From the NCBI GenBank assembly GCA_027024625.1, contig JALVRY010000163.1, forward strand, positions 902 through 5,929: DNA of 5,028 nt. Direction: 5' to 3'. The stretch comes from Thiotrichaceae bacterium (GTDB lineage Bacteria > Pseudomonadota > Gammaproteobacteria > Thiotrichales > Thiotrichaceae). Under the pieces are notes generated by a model that worked only from the letters and a program-made list of their open reading frames with translations, was not told where the DNA came from and ran no database searches. Shown one piece after another: positions 1 through 5,028 of this stretch. How positions within the stretch are numbered: position 1 is the stretch's first letter; each line of letters begins with the position of its first letter. A program made the translations under genes and the position numbers.

Positions 1-824
1 GATACTTTAGCTTGTTGTACTTGAGAAGCCATTTTAATACGCTTAACAATTGCAAGTGCATCAACATCACACTGCTGAGTTGCAGGAGCGCGTAAATTTG
101 CGACTATAGCAGCCGTGTGTCTTAACGCTTTAACCGCATTAGCTTGTTCTTCCCCAGACTCAAGCCCACAGATTACGCCATTACAATCATATTCAGTTGA
201 TGAGAATTTATAAACTTTAGGGGCATTGTATGCTGTGCTGTATGCCATGATAGTAGCAAACTTACCCTCAACACCGTGACCACGTGCATAAGGTAAAAAG
301 GCTTCACTTCCTTGGGCATATGAGTGAGCTAGCCCCATATTATGTCCAATTTCATGAGCTGTTTTATAAGTCGCACAATCAATGGCAACATAGGAAAGCC
401 CAGTCCAATCTGCTGATTCTGCCGCAGGACGGTAGCCTAATCCACAAGGCTGACCTTTTCGATATAAGCGATAGATGACAACCAAGTCAGCTCCAAAGCG
501 ATCACGTAAATCAGCAATGTCTGAAGAATTCTTCGCCGTATCAATTAGCTCATAGGCATTGAGTTTATCATCAAAATCATACTGTTGAGCTTCAACTGCA
601 TTAATCTGAATATCTAAATGACTCGCTTGATAAATTGCATTGGTTGTTTCAACAATGTGGTTAATTCGTGTTGCTACGTTGCCATTGTAATGCTCTGTAA
701 TGGCTGGTTCATATAAAAATAAGACATCTATTTCCTCACTTGCTAAAGCCGTATTGATACTCATTGCGTGGAAAGCGATAGCCGCTAAAAACACTTTTAA
801 TACTGTCTTGAAGAGAGATTTCAT
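1..824 (-). CDS. Secreted metzincin zinc metalloprotease (reprolysin-like), C-terminus cut by window edge
   Basis: The first 274 residues are present and the gene continues off the left edge. Residues 1-28 form a Sec signal peptide: basic start (MKSLFK), hydrophobic core, and ALA before Ser29. The metzincin zinc site HEIGHNMGLAH lies at 157-167 (His157, His161, His167 as ligands, Glu158 as general base). It is followed 26 residues later by the Met-turn (TIMAYS, Met193), the spacing expected of the adamalysin/reprolysin-like group. Upstream, ADLVVIYRL and CGLGYRP also resemble bacterial secreted proteases of this group. Five cysteines (127, 150, 214, 219, 252) suggest disulfides in the mature enzyme. 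The exported protein probably degrades extracellular or periplasmic proteins; its substrate is unknown. No separate long propeptide is obvious, since only about 128 residues lie between the signal peptide and the zinc site. The start at 824 is supported by AGGA eight bases upstream and by the signal peptide beginning there. The family call is firm; the exact subfamily (M12B-like or M72-like) is inference. Confidence 0.9.
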   Translation of the reverse strand, partial: MKSLFKTVLKVFLAAIAFHAMSINTALASEEIDVLFLYEPAITEHYNGNVATRINHIVETTNAIYQASHLDIQINAVEAQQYDFDDKLNAYELIDTAKNSSDIADLRDRFGADLVVIYRLYRKGQPCGLGYRPAAESADWTGLSYVAIDCATYKTAHEIGHNMGLAHSYAQGSEAFLPYARGHGVEGKFATIMAYSTAYNAPKVYKFSSTEYDCNGVICGLESGEEQANAVKALRHTAAIVANLRAPATQQCDVDALAIVKRIKMASQVQQAKV

Positions 825-910
825 AAGATTTTCCTATTACTTATTGTTATTAATTAGTGCTTTTAATATTTTTAGTTTTGCTAAGCACGAAGTAACAATA
901 AGAAAATCTT
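825..910 (-). repeat. Nested inverted repeat in the protease leader, enclosing its ribosome binding site
   Basis: Three pairs of perfect complementary arms nest inside each other directly before the protease start codon: AAGATTTT (825-832) with AAAATCTT (903-910), CTTATTGTTA (840-849) with TAACAATAAG (893-902), and GTGCTT (857-862) with AAGCAC (883-888). Together they give 24 base pairs around a 20-base AT-rich loop. The outer two stems are separated on one side only by a 7-base bulge at 833-839. In the minus-strand mRNA this bulge reads TAATAGG, which contains part of the AGGA ribosome binding site. Transcribed RNA could therefore fold so that the leader's Shine-Dalgarno region sits in or beside a stem ending at the AUG. 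A regulatory role is inference. No canonical promoter was assigned for the protease. Confidence 0.65.
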
Positions 911-1012
911 ATTCCCGTGTATTTCGCTATGGAGATAAATGGTAAGAATAGACGGATTAAAATCGAGAATTACCGAATATTCTGTAGAACGAACCAGTTA
1001 TCAGCGGCAAAA

Positions 1013-1039
1013 CAACCATTCACCCTAGGCGAATGGTTG
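1013..1039 (-). terminator. Probable intrinsic terminator downstream of the GH114 gene
   Basis: CAACCATTC (1013-1021) and GAATGGTTG (1031-1039) form a perfect 9-bp stem with a 9-base loop. Read on the minus strand, the stem is followed at once by TTTT, a short U-tract, and it lies about 70 bases after the glycosidase stop codon and before the protease leader. It therefore probably ends the minus-strand transcript. The U-tract is short, so efficiency may be modest. A weaker AT-rich hairpin (1040-1063, CTTG/CAAG and ATTA/TAAT arms) sits just before it in transcription order. The rest of 911-1108 shows no convincing gene. Confidence 0.55.
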
Positions 1040-1108
1040 CTTGAATTAGTTTATTTAATCAAGATCTGAAAAAGAGGATGCGATGACAAGAGAGGGGTAA
1101 GTATGAAA

Positions 1109-1912
1109 TTATGAACAAGCTAAGCGGAAAGAATCATCCAAATCGAGAGGTAATACAAGAGTTTGTATTTTTAAGACTTTAGACTGTTCACACATTGATT
1201 TTCGGATAGAGATGTCATTGATATAAGCTTTTTTATACTCAGCATTGAATACGGGTTTATCTTGTTCAATAAACGCTTTAAGGACATCACATTCATTGTA
1301 TTCATGACATTCTTCGTTAACACTAAAATCAAAATCATTAACCAAAGCTGTAACCTGTTGCATATCATTCTTTAAGGCAACTTTTAAACCACGAATATGC
1401 GCTTGATTTGCAAGAAATCGATTATAATCAAGCTGATCTGATGCTGTTAAGTTCAGGCCATTAGGGTTATCAAAGCCATCAACATTATCTGGCTCAACAC
1501 CATCGCACCCTTTCTGCTTCGCTAGATCCATACGTTTTTGCATAATTTGTCTAACATTTTTTTGCCGAATATCTAGCCAGCGTTCACCTTCCCAGCCATC
1601 CAACGGCTTGCCTAGGTCATCTTTATTAAACTGCGACTTGTCTTTTCGCCAATCTTCATACGAACCTGCTGAAAAATAACAAATAACCATCTTGTTAGAT
1701 GATTTCAGTGCTTGGATGCTTTTAGTACTGGTATCAAATAAATCCACATCATACAAATCCACTTGGTAATCTGGATTTAACTTACCACTTAGTTGCCACT
1801 GCCATGTCATTCCAACATGCAACTTAGGGATAGCTTGTTTTTCTATTTCAGCGGCATTGCATGATAGTAATGGTAGGAGAAATAATAGAAGCCAAGGATT
1901 TTTTTTATTCAT
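1109..1912 (-). CDS. Putative endo-alpha-1,4-polygalactosaminidase (GH114/TM1410 family), probable lipoprotein
   Basis: This 267-residue protein belongs to the TM1410/GH114 TIM-barrel family, whose characterised members cleave alpha-1,4-linked galactosamine polymers. Family landmarks appear in order: MTWQWQLSG (35-43), VICYFSAGSYEDWR (76-89), WLDIR (112-116), GCDGVEPDNVDGF (135-147, with acidic Glu140 and Asp142), LKNDMQQV (180-187) and FDFSVNEECHEYNEC (194-208). The length suits a single catalytic domain with no extra module. The N-terminus has a basic start, a hydrophobic stretch and LLSC with Cys18, which fits a permissive lipobox; a lipid-anchored envelope protein is therefore likely, though plain secretion is possible. 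Six further cysteines (78, 136, 202, 208, 241, 266) could form disulfides. The start at 1912 has GAGG eight bases upstream. The gene lies 109 bases after the smaller DsbC gene on the same strand. Substrate is inferred from the family; a role in biofilm or envelope polysaccharide turnover is only a possibility. Confidence 0.88.
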   Translation of the reverse strand: MNKKNPWLLLFLLPLLSCNAAEIEKQAIPKLHVGMTWQWQLSGKLNPDYQVDLYDVDLFDTSTKSIQALKSSNKMVICYFSAGSYEDWRKDKSQFNKDDLGKPLDGWEGERWLDIRQKNVRQIMQKRMDLAKQKGCDGVEPDNVDGFDNPNGLNLTASDQLDYNRFLANQAHIRGLKVALKNDMQQVTALVNDFDFSVNEECHEYNECDVLKAFIEQDKPVFNAEYKKAYINDISIRKSMCEQSKVLKIQTLVLPLDLDDSFRLACS

Positions 1913-1959
1913 TATTAAAGCCTCAGATAAACTTATAACTTGCCATCGTCAATGATAAA

Positions 1960-1982
1960 CATGCCCCTGAATCCATGCCCCT
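1960..1982. repeat. Short tandem direct repeat CATGCCCCT x2 between dsbC and the glycosidase gene
   Basis: CATGCCCCT occurs at 1960-1968 and again at 1974-1982, giving a 14-base period with a 5-base spacer (GAATC). It is GC-rich relative to its surroundings and sits in the 109-base gap upstream of the GH114 gene. On the minus strand it reads AGGGGCATG twice. It might be a paired protein binding site for the downstream gene or a chance duplication. A TATAAG hexamer, a possible -10 element, lies between it and the glycosidase start but has no good -35 partner. Confidence 0.45.
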
Positions 1983-2021
1983 CTAAGTTACAGAACGGCC
2001 ATAGACTCAAGGTGATAAGTA

Positions 2022-2762
2022 TTACTTACTTTCAGTTTTAGATTCCGACTCAAGCAAGGAGATTAAAGCTTTCGCAGGGCGATAGCCTGGAACGAGTTTA
2101 CCTGAACTTAATACAATAGCAGGTGTACCCGTTACACCGATCTTCTGCCCTAACATATACTGTTCTTTAACTGGATTTTCACATGTTTTTTCTTCAACTG
2201 CTTCACGTTTCTTAGCTTTGGTGAGTGCTGCATTCTGATCATCATTACACCATACGCTAACAGCCTTTTTAAAGCTGCCAGAACCAATGCCAGCACGAGG
2301 AAACATAAAGTAACGGACGGTTACGCCTGCTTTATTTAATTCAGGGACTTCGTTATGAAGTTTTGCACAGTAAGGACAATCAATATCAGTAAAGACAGAG
2401 ATTACATGCTTTTCATTTTCTGCCTTAAATGTAATATTTTTCGTTTTGTCATAAGCATCCATTTCCTTCTTTCGAGCAGAAGAAAGTGTGCTTTCTGTTA
2501 AATTTTTACGTGTTGCAAGATCATATAAATCTCCTGCCAAAAAATACTTTCCATCAGCACTAACATAAATGACGTCCATACCATAGGAAGCCTCATAAAC
2601 GCCAGGTATTGGAGATTCTTTTAGTGATGTAGGTGCTTCTTTAAATATACTGCTTAATTTTTCTTTCAAAGCACTGATATCAGCCTCAGCTGCTAGGATT
2701 AGCGATGATGTCGTAAGTAAAGCAACACTCAGTGAAGCTGTTAATAATGTTTTTTTAATCAT
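2022..2762 (-). CDS. dsbC: Thiol:disulfide interchange protein, DsbC family (normal size)
   Basis: This 246-residue periplasmic protein resembles E. coli DsbC (236 residues) along its whole length. DsbC is a dimeric isomerase that rearranges wrong disulfides in exported proteins and is kept reduced by DsbD. A signal peptide occupies about residues 1-25. The N-terminal dimerisation domain follows (about 28-90), with PGVYEASYG and DGKYFLAGDLYDL. A linker helix leads to the thioredoxin-fold domain, which opens with KHVISVFTDIDCPYC. The catalytic pair is Cys129/Cys132; E. coli DsbC has CGYC, whereas CPYC is the DsbG form. A second pair, Cys172/Cys194, and the cis-proline loop Thr213-Pro214 match E. 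coli DsbC spacing exactly (43, 22 and 20 residues). The C-terminal GKLVPGYRP is also DsbC-like. The start at 2762 follows a moderate AAGAGA-type ribosome binding site. It lies 157 bases after its paralogue and 109 before the glycosidase gene. TATATT at 2785-2780 is a possible -10 element of its own. DsbC rather than DsbG is favoured by length and overall similarity. Confidence 0.93.
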   Translation of the reverse strand: MIKKTLLTASLSVALLTTSSLILAAEADISALKEKLSSIFKEAPTSLKESPIPGVYEASYGMDVIYVSADGKYFLAGDLYDLATRKNLTESTLSSARKKEMDAYDKTKNITFKAENEKHVISVFTDIDCPYCAKLHNEVPELNKAGVTVRYFMFPRAGIGSGSFKKAVSVWCNDDQNAALTKAKKREAVEEKTCENPVKEQYMLGQKIGVTGTPAIVLSSGKLVPGYRPAKALISLLESESKTESK

Positions 2763-2788
2763 TTTATTCTCTTTATTTCAATATAATC

Positions 2789-2864
2789 AGAAGCCTTTTC
2801 TAAAGCATAAATCCGTGACTCCACTACGGCACAGTGAAGCCACGGATTCATGTAAAGGGCTTCT
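2789..2864. repeat. Long imperfect stem-loop between the two DsbC-family genes
   Basis: A 76-base interrupted palindrome is built of three nested arms: AGAAGCCTTTT (2789-2799) with AAAGGGCTTCT (2854-2864), one T/G position; AATCCGTG (2810-2817) with CACGGATT (2841-2848), perfect; and CACT (2822-2825) with AGTG (2833-2836) around a 7-base loop. The single imperfect outer position is a G-U wobble in plus-strand RNA but a C-A mismatch in minus-strand RNA. No run of T follows on either strand, so it is not a standard intrinsic terminator. It could be an mRNA processing or stability hairpin between co-transcribed genes, or a small dispersed palindromic repeat. Its copy number elsewhere cannot be seen here. 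Confidence 0.6.
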
Positions 2865-2872
2865 CTATTAGC

Positions 2873-2899
2873 TCACTGCTGATTTTAACAGCAAGGTGA
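2873..2899 (-). other. Hairpin just after the larger DsbC-family gene
   Basis: TCAC (2873-2876) and TGCTG (2877-2881) pair with CAGCA (2889-2893) and GTGA (2896-2899), leaving a 7-base loop and a 2-base bulge (AG). It begins about 20 bases after the stop codon of the larger DsbC-family gene, where a terminator would be expected. In the minus direction no U-tract follows, so intrinsic termination is doubtful. It may mark or protect the 3' end of an mRNA segment. Confidence 0.4.
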
Positions 2900-2919
2900 C
2901 TAAAAATCTGTAACCCGTC

Positions 2920-3828
2920 TCAATTCAATGCCAAACCAAATTCACCATCCGTTAATTTAGCAATAACTTCATTTGGATGCGAATAGCCATATAGTAATTC
3001 ACCGTCCTCTAACATGAGTACAGGCGTACCTAATAAGTTCAATTGATTTGCTAAGGCTAAATGTTTATCAATTGGATTTTCACAGGAATGAGGGCTAACA
3101 TGCAAGCCATTCTCAATATCATTAAGTGCTTCTTGTCGATTATTACTACACCATACAGAAACCGCCGTTTGATAAGCAGCTGACTCAACCCCAGCTCTTG
3201 GAAAGAAGATGTAACGCACTGTCACACCCCGTTTAGTATATTCACTTACATCATGATGAAGTTTTCGGCAGTAAGGACAATCCGTATCTGTAAATACCGT
3301 CAGCACGTGTTTCTGATTTTGTGCCGGGTAAATCAACATATTTTCTTCTGATAAGCGATTAACTATGCGTAAATTATTTTCAGCCACATTCTTTGCCGCA
3401 TCTCCAAGGGCAGAGTGGGTTAAGCTATTACCTGAATCATCCAGTAATTCACCACCACGCAATAAAAATCGGCCAGAACCATCCATGTATTTAACCAATT
3501 TTCCAAAGACCAGCTCATAGATTCCTGTTACGGGAGTCTTACGCACATGATCTGGTTGTAGATCTCCAAATTTTCCAACAATATTTTGTTTTACTTTTTC
3601 AATAGGTAAATCTTCACCTAGACCTGTTGATTTACCGCCTAAGTCCATCAACATCCCCGTTAGACGATAATGCCCAGATTTATCTTCATAATATTTTCCT
3701 GCATTTGAAACAACTTTGTAAAGTGTTGGAATTTTAGTGGGCATTCGCTGTTTATTAAGCTCGATCTGAGCTGAAGCCATACCTGCAAAAAATAGAATCA
3801 TTAAGCCAAGAATTTTGATTATCTGCAT
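2920..3828 (-). CDS. DsbC-family disulfide isomerase paralogue with an extra N-terminal module
   Basis: The 302-residue product is a second DsbC-type periplasmic thiol-disulfide isomerase. Residues 1-20 form a signal peptide ending ASA before Gln21. A standard DsbC architecture starts near residue 75: dimerisation domain (75-138; LQPDHVRKTPVTGIYELV matches the E. coli DIQPAPVAG region), a linker, then the thioredoxin fold with VFTDTDCPYC (Cys184/Cys187), the second pair Cys227/Cys249, and cis-proline Thr268-Pro269. Cysteine and proline spacings equal those of E. coli DsbC. The extra part, residues 21-70, contains YKVV and SGHYRLTGMLMDL, which resembles the dimerisation domain itself and suggests a duplication. 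This explains a length about 66 residues above E. coli DsbC. The start at 3828 is chosen because AAGGAG lies nine bases upstream and the signal peptide begins there; a longer reading to 3984 would overlap metG. It is probably the first gene of a minus-strand group that continues into the smaller paralogue. DsbC versus DsbG is not settled, so no symbol is given. Confidence 0.9.
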   Translation of the reverse strand: MQIIKILGLMILFFAGMASAQIELNKQRMPTKIPTLYKVVSNAGKYYEDKSGHYRLTGMLMDLGGKSTGLGEDLPIEKVKQNIVGKFGDLQPDHVRKTPVTGIYELVFGKLVKYMDGSGRFLLRGGELLDDSGNSLTHSALGDAAKNVAENNLRIVNRLSEENMLIYPAQNQKHVLTVFTDTDCPYCRKLHHDVSEYTKRGVTVRYIFFPRAGVESAAYQTAVSVWCSNNRQEALNDIENGLHVSPHSCENPIDKHLALANQLNLLGTPVLMLEDGELLYGYSHPNEVIAKLTDGEFGLALN

Positions 3829-3837
3829 AAACACCCA

Positions 3838-3843
3838 CTCCTT
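3838..3843 (-). promoter_or_regulatory. Shine-Dalgarno site fixing the start of the larger DsbC-family gene
   Basis: On the minus strand the site reads AAGGAG, nine bases before the ATG at 3828. It is the strongest ribosome binding site in the window. It supports this internal start over the upstream in-frame ATGs at about 3900 and 3984, which lack comparable sites. Confidence 0.8.
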
Positions 3844-3881
3844 ATTATTTTTATTTATCAAATGGATATGTAACAGCATAC

Positions 3882-3937
3882 GTGTAACGGAATTTTTCAT
3901 CAAGAACAATTCCCTATAATTTATAAAATCGTTACAC
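3882..3937. promoter_or_regulatory. Inverted repeat around the divergent promoter region (possible operator)
   Basis: GTGTAACG (3882-3889) and CGTTACAC (3930-3937) are perfect inverted copies 40 bases apart, flanking the TATAAT candidate of metG. A third TGTAAC lies at 3869-3874, 14 bases before the first. Between the arms, GGAATT (3889-3894) can pair with AATTCC (3908-3913), while CAATTCC (3907-3913) can alternatively pair with GGAATTG (3950-3956). The position between divergent genes suits a regulator binding site, but no regulator can be named and short repeats can arise by chance. Confidence 0.4.
3894..3920 (+). promoter_or_regulatory. Candidate sigma70 promoter for metG
   Basis: A perfect -10 hexamer TATAAT is at 3915-3920, 55 bases before the metG start. 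The best upstream -35 match, TTTTCA at 3894-3899, is 4 of 6 with a short 15-base spacer, so the -35 assignment is weak. On the opposite strand TATAAA (3925-3920) overlaps it and could serve the divergent isomerase gene. The 3829-3974 gap would then hold overlapping divergent promoters. Confidence 0.45.
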
Positions 3938-3974
3938 TGCACGGTTCTAGGAATTGCTTGAAAACGGAAGAAAA

Positions 3975-5028
3975 ATGTCAGCACGCAAAATATTAGTTAC
4001 ATCTGCCCTCCCCTATGCAAATGGTCATATACATCTGGGGCATCTCGTTGAATATATTCAAACAGATATTTGGGCACGCTTTCAAAAGTTAAGAGGCAAC
4101 ACCTGCCACTATGTTTGTGCAGATGACGCACACGGCACGCCAATAATGATACGAGCTAAACAGGAAGGTATTACACCAGAACAATTAATCGCTGACATGT
4201 CAAAAGCCCATCAAGCCGATTTTTCTGCTTTTAATGTAAATTTTGATTATTTCTATTCAACGCACTCACCTGAGAATGAAGCCTTTGCTAGTCAAATTTA
4301 CTTAGCTGCAAAAGCTAACGGACATATTGTAGAAAAAACAATTGAGCAAGCTTATGATCCTGAAGCCAAAATGTTCCTGCCTGATCGGTTTATCAAAGGC
4401 GAATGCCCAAAGTGTGGAACAGCTGACCAATATGGCGACAATTGTGAGGCCTGCGGAGCAACTTACGATACAACCGATGTTGTAAATCCCGTTTCAACTG
4501 TCACTGGTACAACCCCAATCAATAAAGAAACTAAGCATTACTTCTTCAAACTAAGTGATTTTCAAAGCTATCTTCAAGACTTTTTAGATAGCGGAGCCGT
4601 GCAAAAAGAAGTAGCAAACAAAATGAAAGAGTGGTTTGAAGAGGGCTTGAGTGATTGGGACATTTCTCGTGATGCTCCTTACTGGGGTTTCAAAATTCCA
4701 GAATCCGACAATAAATACTTTTATGTTTGGGTCGATGCTCCTATGGGCTATCTCGCGAGTTTTAAGAAACTCTGTGAACGTGACAATATTGATTTTGATG
4801 ATTATTGGAAGCCTGATTCTACCGCTGAGGTTTACCACTTTATCGGTAAAGATATTGCTTATTTCCATACCCTATTTTGGCCTGCCTTATTAAAAGCTGG
4901 CAATTTCCGTACACCCACTGCTATTTATTGTCATGGTTTCTTACAAGTCAATGGGGCGAAGATGTCAAAATCTCGCGGTACTTTTATTCAAGCAAGTACC
5001 TACCTCAATCACCTTAATCCAGAATGGT
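3975..5028 (+). CDS. metG: Methionyl-tRNA synthetase, N-terminal part (cut by right edge)
   Basis: This cytoplasmic class I aminoacyl-tRNA synthetase joins methionine to tRNA-Met using ATP, an essential step for initiation and elongation. The first 351 codons are present, about half of an E. coli-length enzyme (about 677 residues). The ATP-binding HIGH-type motif is in [11 protein letters not shown] (13-23, HLGH at 20-23). The connective domain carries a zinc knuckle, Cys144-x2-Cys147 and Cys157-x2-Cys160, and is followed by [19 protein letters not shown] and the methionine-pocket region [10 protein letters not shown]. The KMSKS loop is intact at 329-333. The anticodon-binding domain, and any C-terminal tRNA-binding domain, lie beyond the window. 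GGAAG at 3966-3970 precedes the ATG by four bases, and the N-terminal [17 protein letters not shown] matches the family start. It is divergent from the isomerase genes and functionally unrelated. No frameshift or missing key residue is seen. Confidence 0.98.
   Translation, partial: MSARKILVTSALPYANGHIHLGHLVEYIQTDIWARFQKLRGNTCHYVCADDAHGTPIMIRAKQEGITPEQLIADMSKAHQADFSAFNVNFDYFYSTHSPENEAFASQIYLAAKANGHIVEKTIEQAYDPEAKMFLPDRFIKGECPKCGTADQYGDNCEACGATYDTTDVVNPVSTVTGTTPINKETKHYFFKLSDFQSYLQDFLDSGAVQKEVANKMKEWFEEGLSDWDISRDAPYWGFKIPESDNKYFYVWVDAPMGYLASFKKLCERDNIDFDDYWKPDSTAEVYHFIGKDIAYFHTLFWPALLKAGNFRTPTAIYCHGFLQVNGAKMSKSRGTFIQASTYLNHLNPEW

Noticed and set aside
284..478. Plus-strand 64-codon frame opposite the protease zinc site
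   Set aside because: It lies wholly antisense to a well-supported conserved domain.
700..945. Plus-strand 81-codon frame overlapping the protease N-terminus
   Set aside because: It is antisense to the signal peptide coding region and the inverted repeat, has no ribosome binding site, and its hydrophobic look comes from the AT-rich antisense sequence.
929..1069. Plus-strand 46-codon reading frame (begins MEINGKNRR) in the intergenic region
   Set aside because: There is no Shine-Dalgarno site, it contains the terminator-like hairpin at 1013-1039, and I recognise no family. It could be a fragment of a dispersed intergenic repeat, but that cannot be judged from one copy.
1103..1114. Tiny plus-strand frame MKL preceded by a strong-looking AGAGGGG
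   Set aside because: Three codons ending at once in a stop and overlapping the GH114 stop region; the purine-rich match is most likely chance.
1171..1368. Minus-strand 65-codon frame inside the GH114 gene
   Set aside because: It is an out-of-frame shadow of the intact glycosidase reading frame.
3829..3984. N-terminal extension of the larger DsbC-family gene by up to 52 residues, to an ATG at 3984
   Set aside because: It would run into the metG start, lacks a ribosome binding site, and places a non-signal sequence before a good signal peptide. The start at 3828 has AAGGAG at proper distance.
4584..4893. Two overlapping frames inside metG (minus 4584-4868 and plus 4651-4893)
   Set aside because: Both are shadows of the intact metG frame, which has conserved motifs throughout this stretch.

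Overview
This AT-rich window shows ordinary bacterial gene organisation and most likely comes from a gammaproteobacterium. The evidence is a recognisable gammaproteobacterial-type MetRS, DsbC-type periplasmic disulfide isomerases that align closely with E. coli DsbC, and several Sec-exported proteins of a Gram-negative envelope. I cannot name the genus. No rRNA, tRNA, CRISPR array, transposase or phage gene is visible.

Layout: four genes lie on the minus strand and one on the plus strand. From left to right these are: (1) the N-terminal 274 residues of a secreted metzincin zinc protease (minus, cut by the left edge); (2) an intergenic stretch of about 280 bases holding a nested inverted repeat that abuts the protease start codon and a hairpin that probably ends the neighbouring transcript; (3) a GH114/TM1410-type putative endo-alpha-1,4-polygalactosaminidase with a lipoprotein-like signal (minus); (4) a normal-sized DsbC-type disulfide isomerase (minus); (5) a second, larger DsbC paralogue with an extra N-terminal module (minus); (6) a divergent promoter region; (7) metG, methionyl-tRNA synthetase (plus, cut by the right edge after 351 codons).

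The two DsbC paralogues and the glycosidase run in one direction with gaps of 157 and 109 bases. They may be co-transcribed, but the gaps hold large hairpins and repeats that could separate or tune expression. The four minus-strand products all carry export signals. The protease and the glycosidase contain several cysteines in their exported parts, so it is reasonable, but unproven, that the isomerases help fold these or similar secreted proteins. metG is a divergently transcribed housekeeping gene with no evident functional link.

The most interesting item is the larger DsbC paralogue. Its region before the usual DsbC start contains what looks like a second, diverged copy of the DsbC N-terminal dimerisation domain. 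I see no complete new multi-gene system such as a defence, toxin-antitoxin or secretion cassette.
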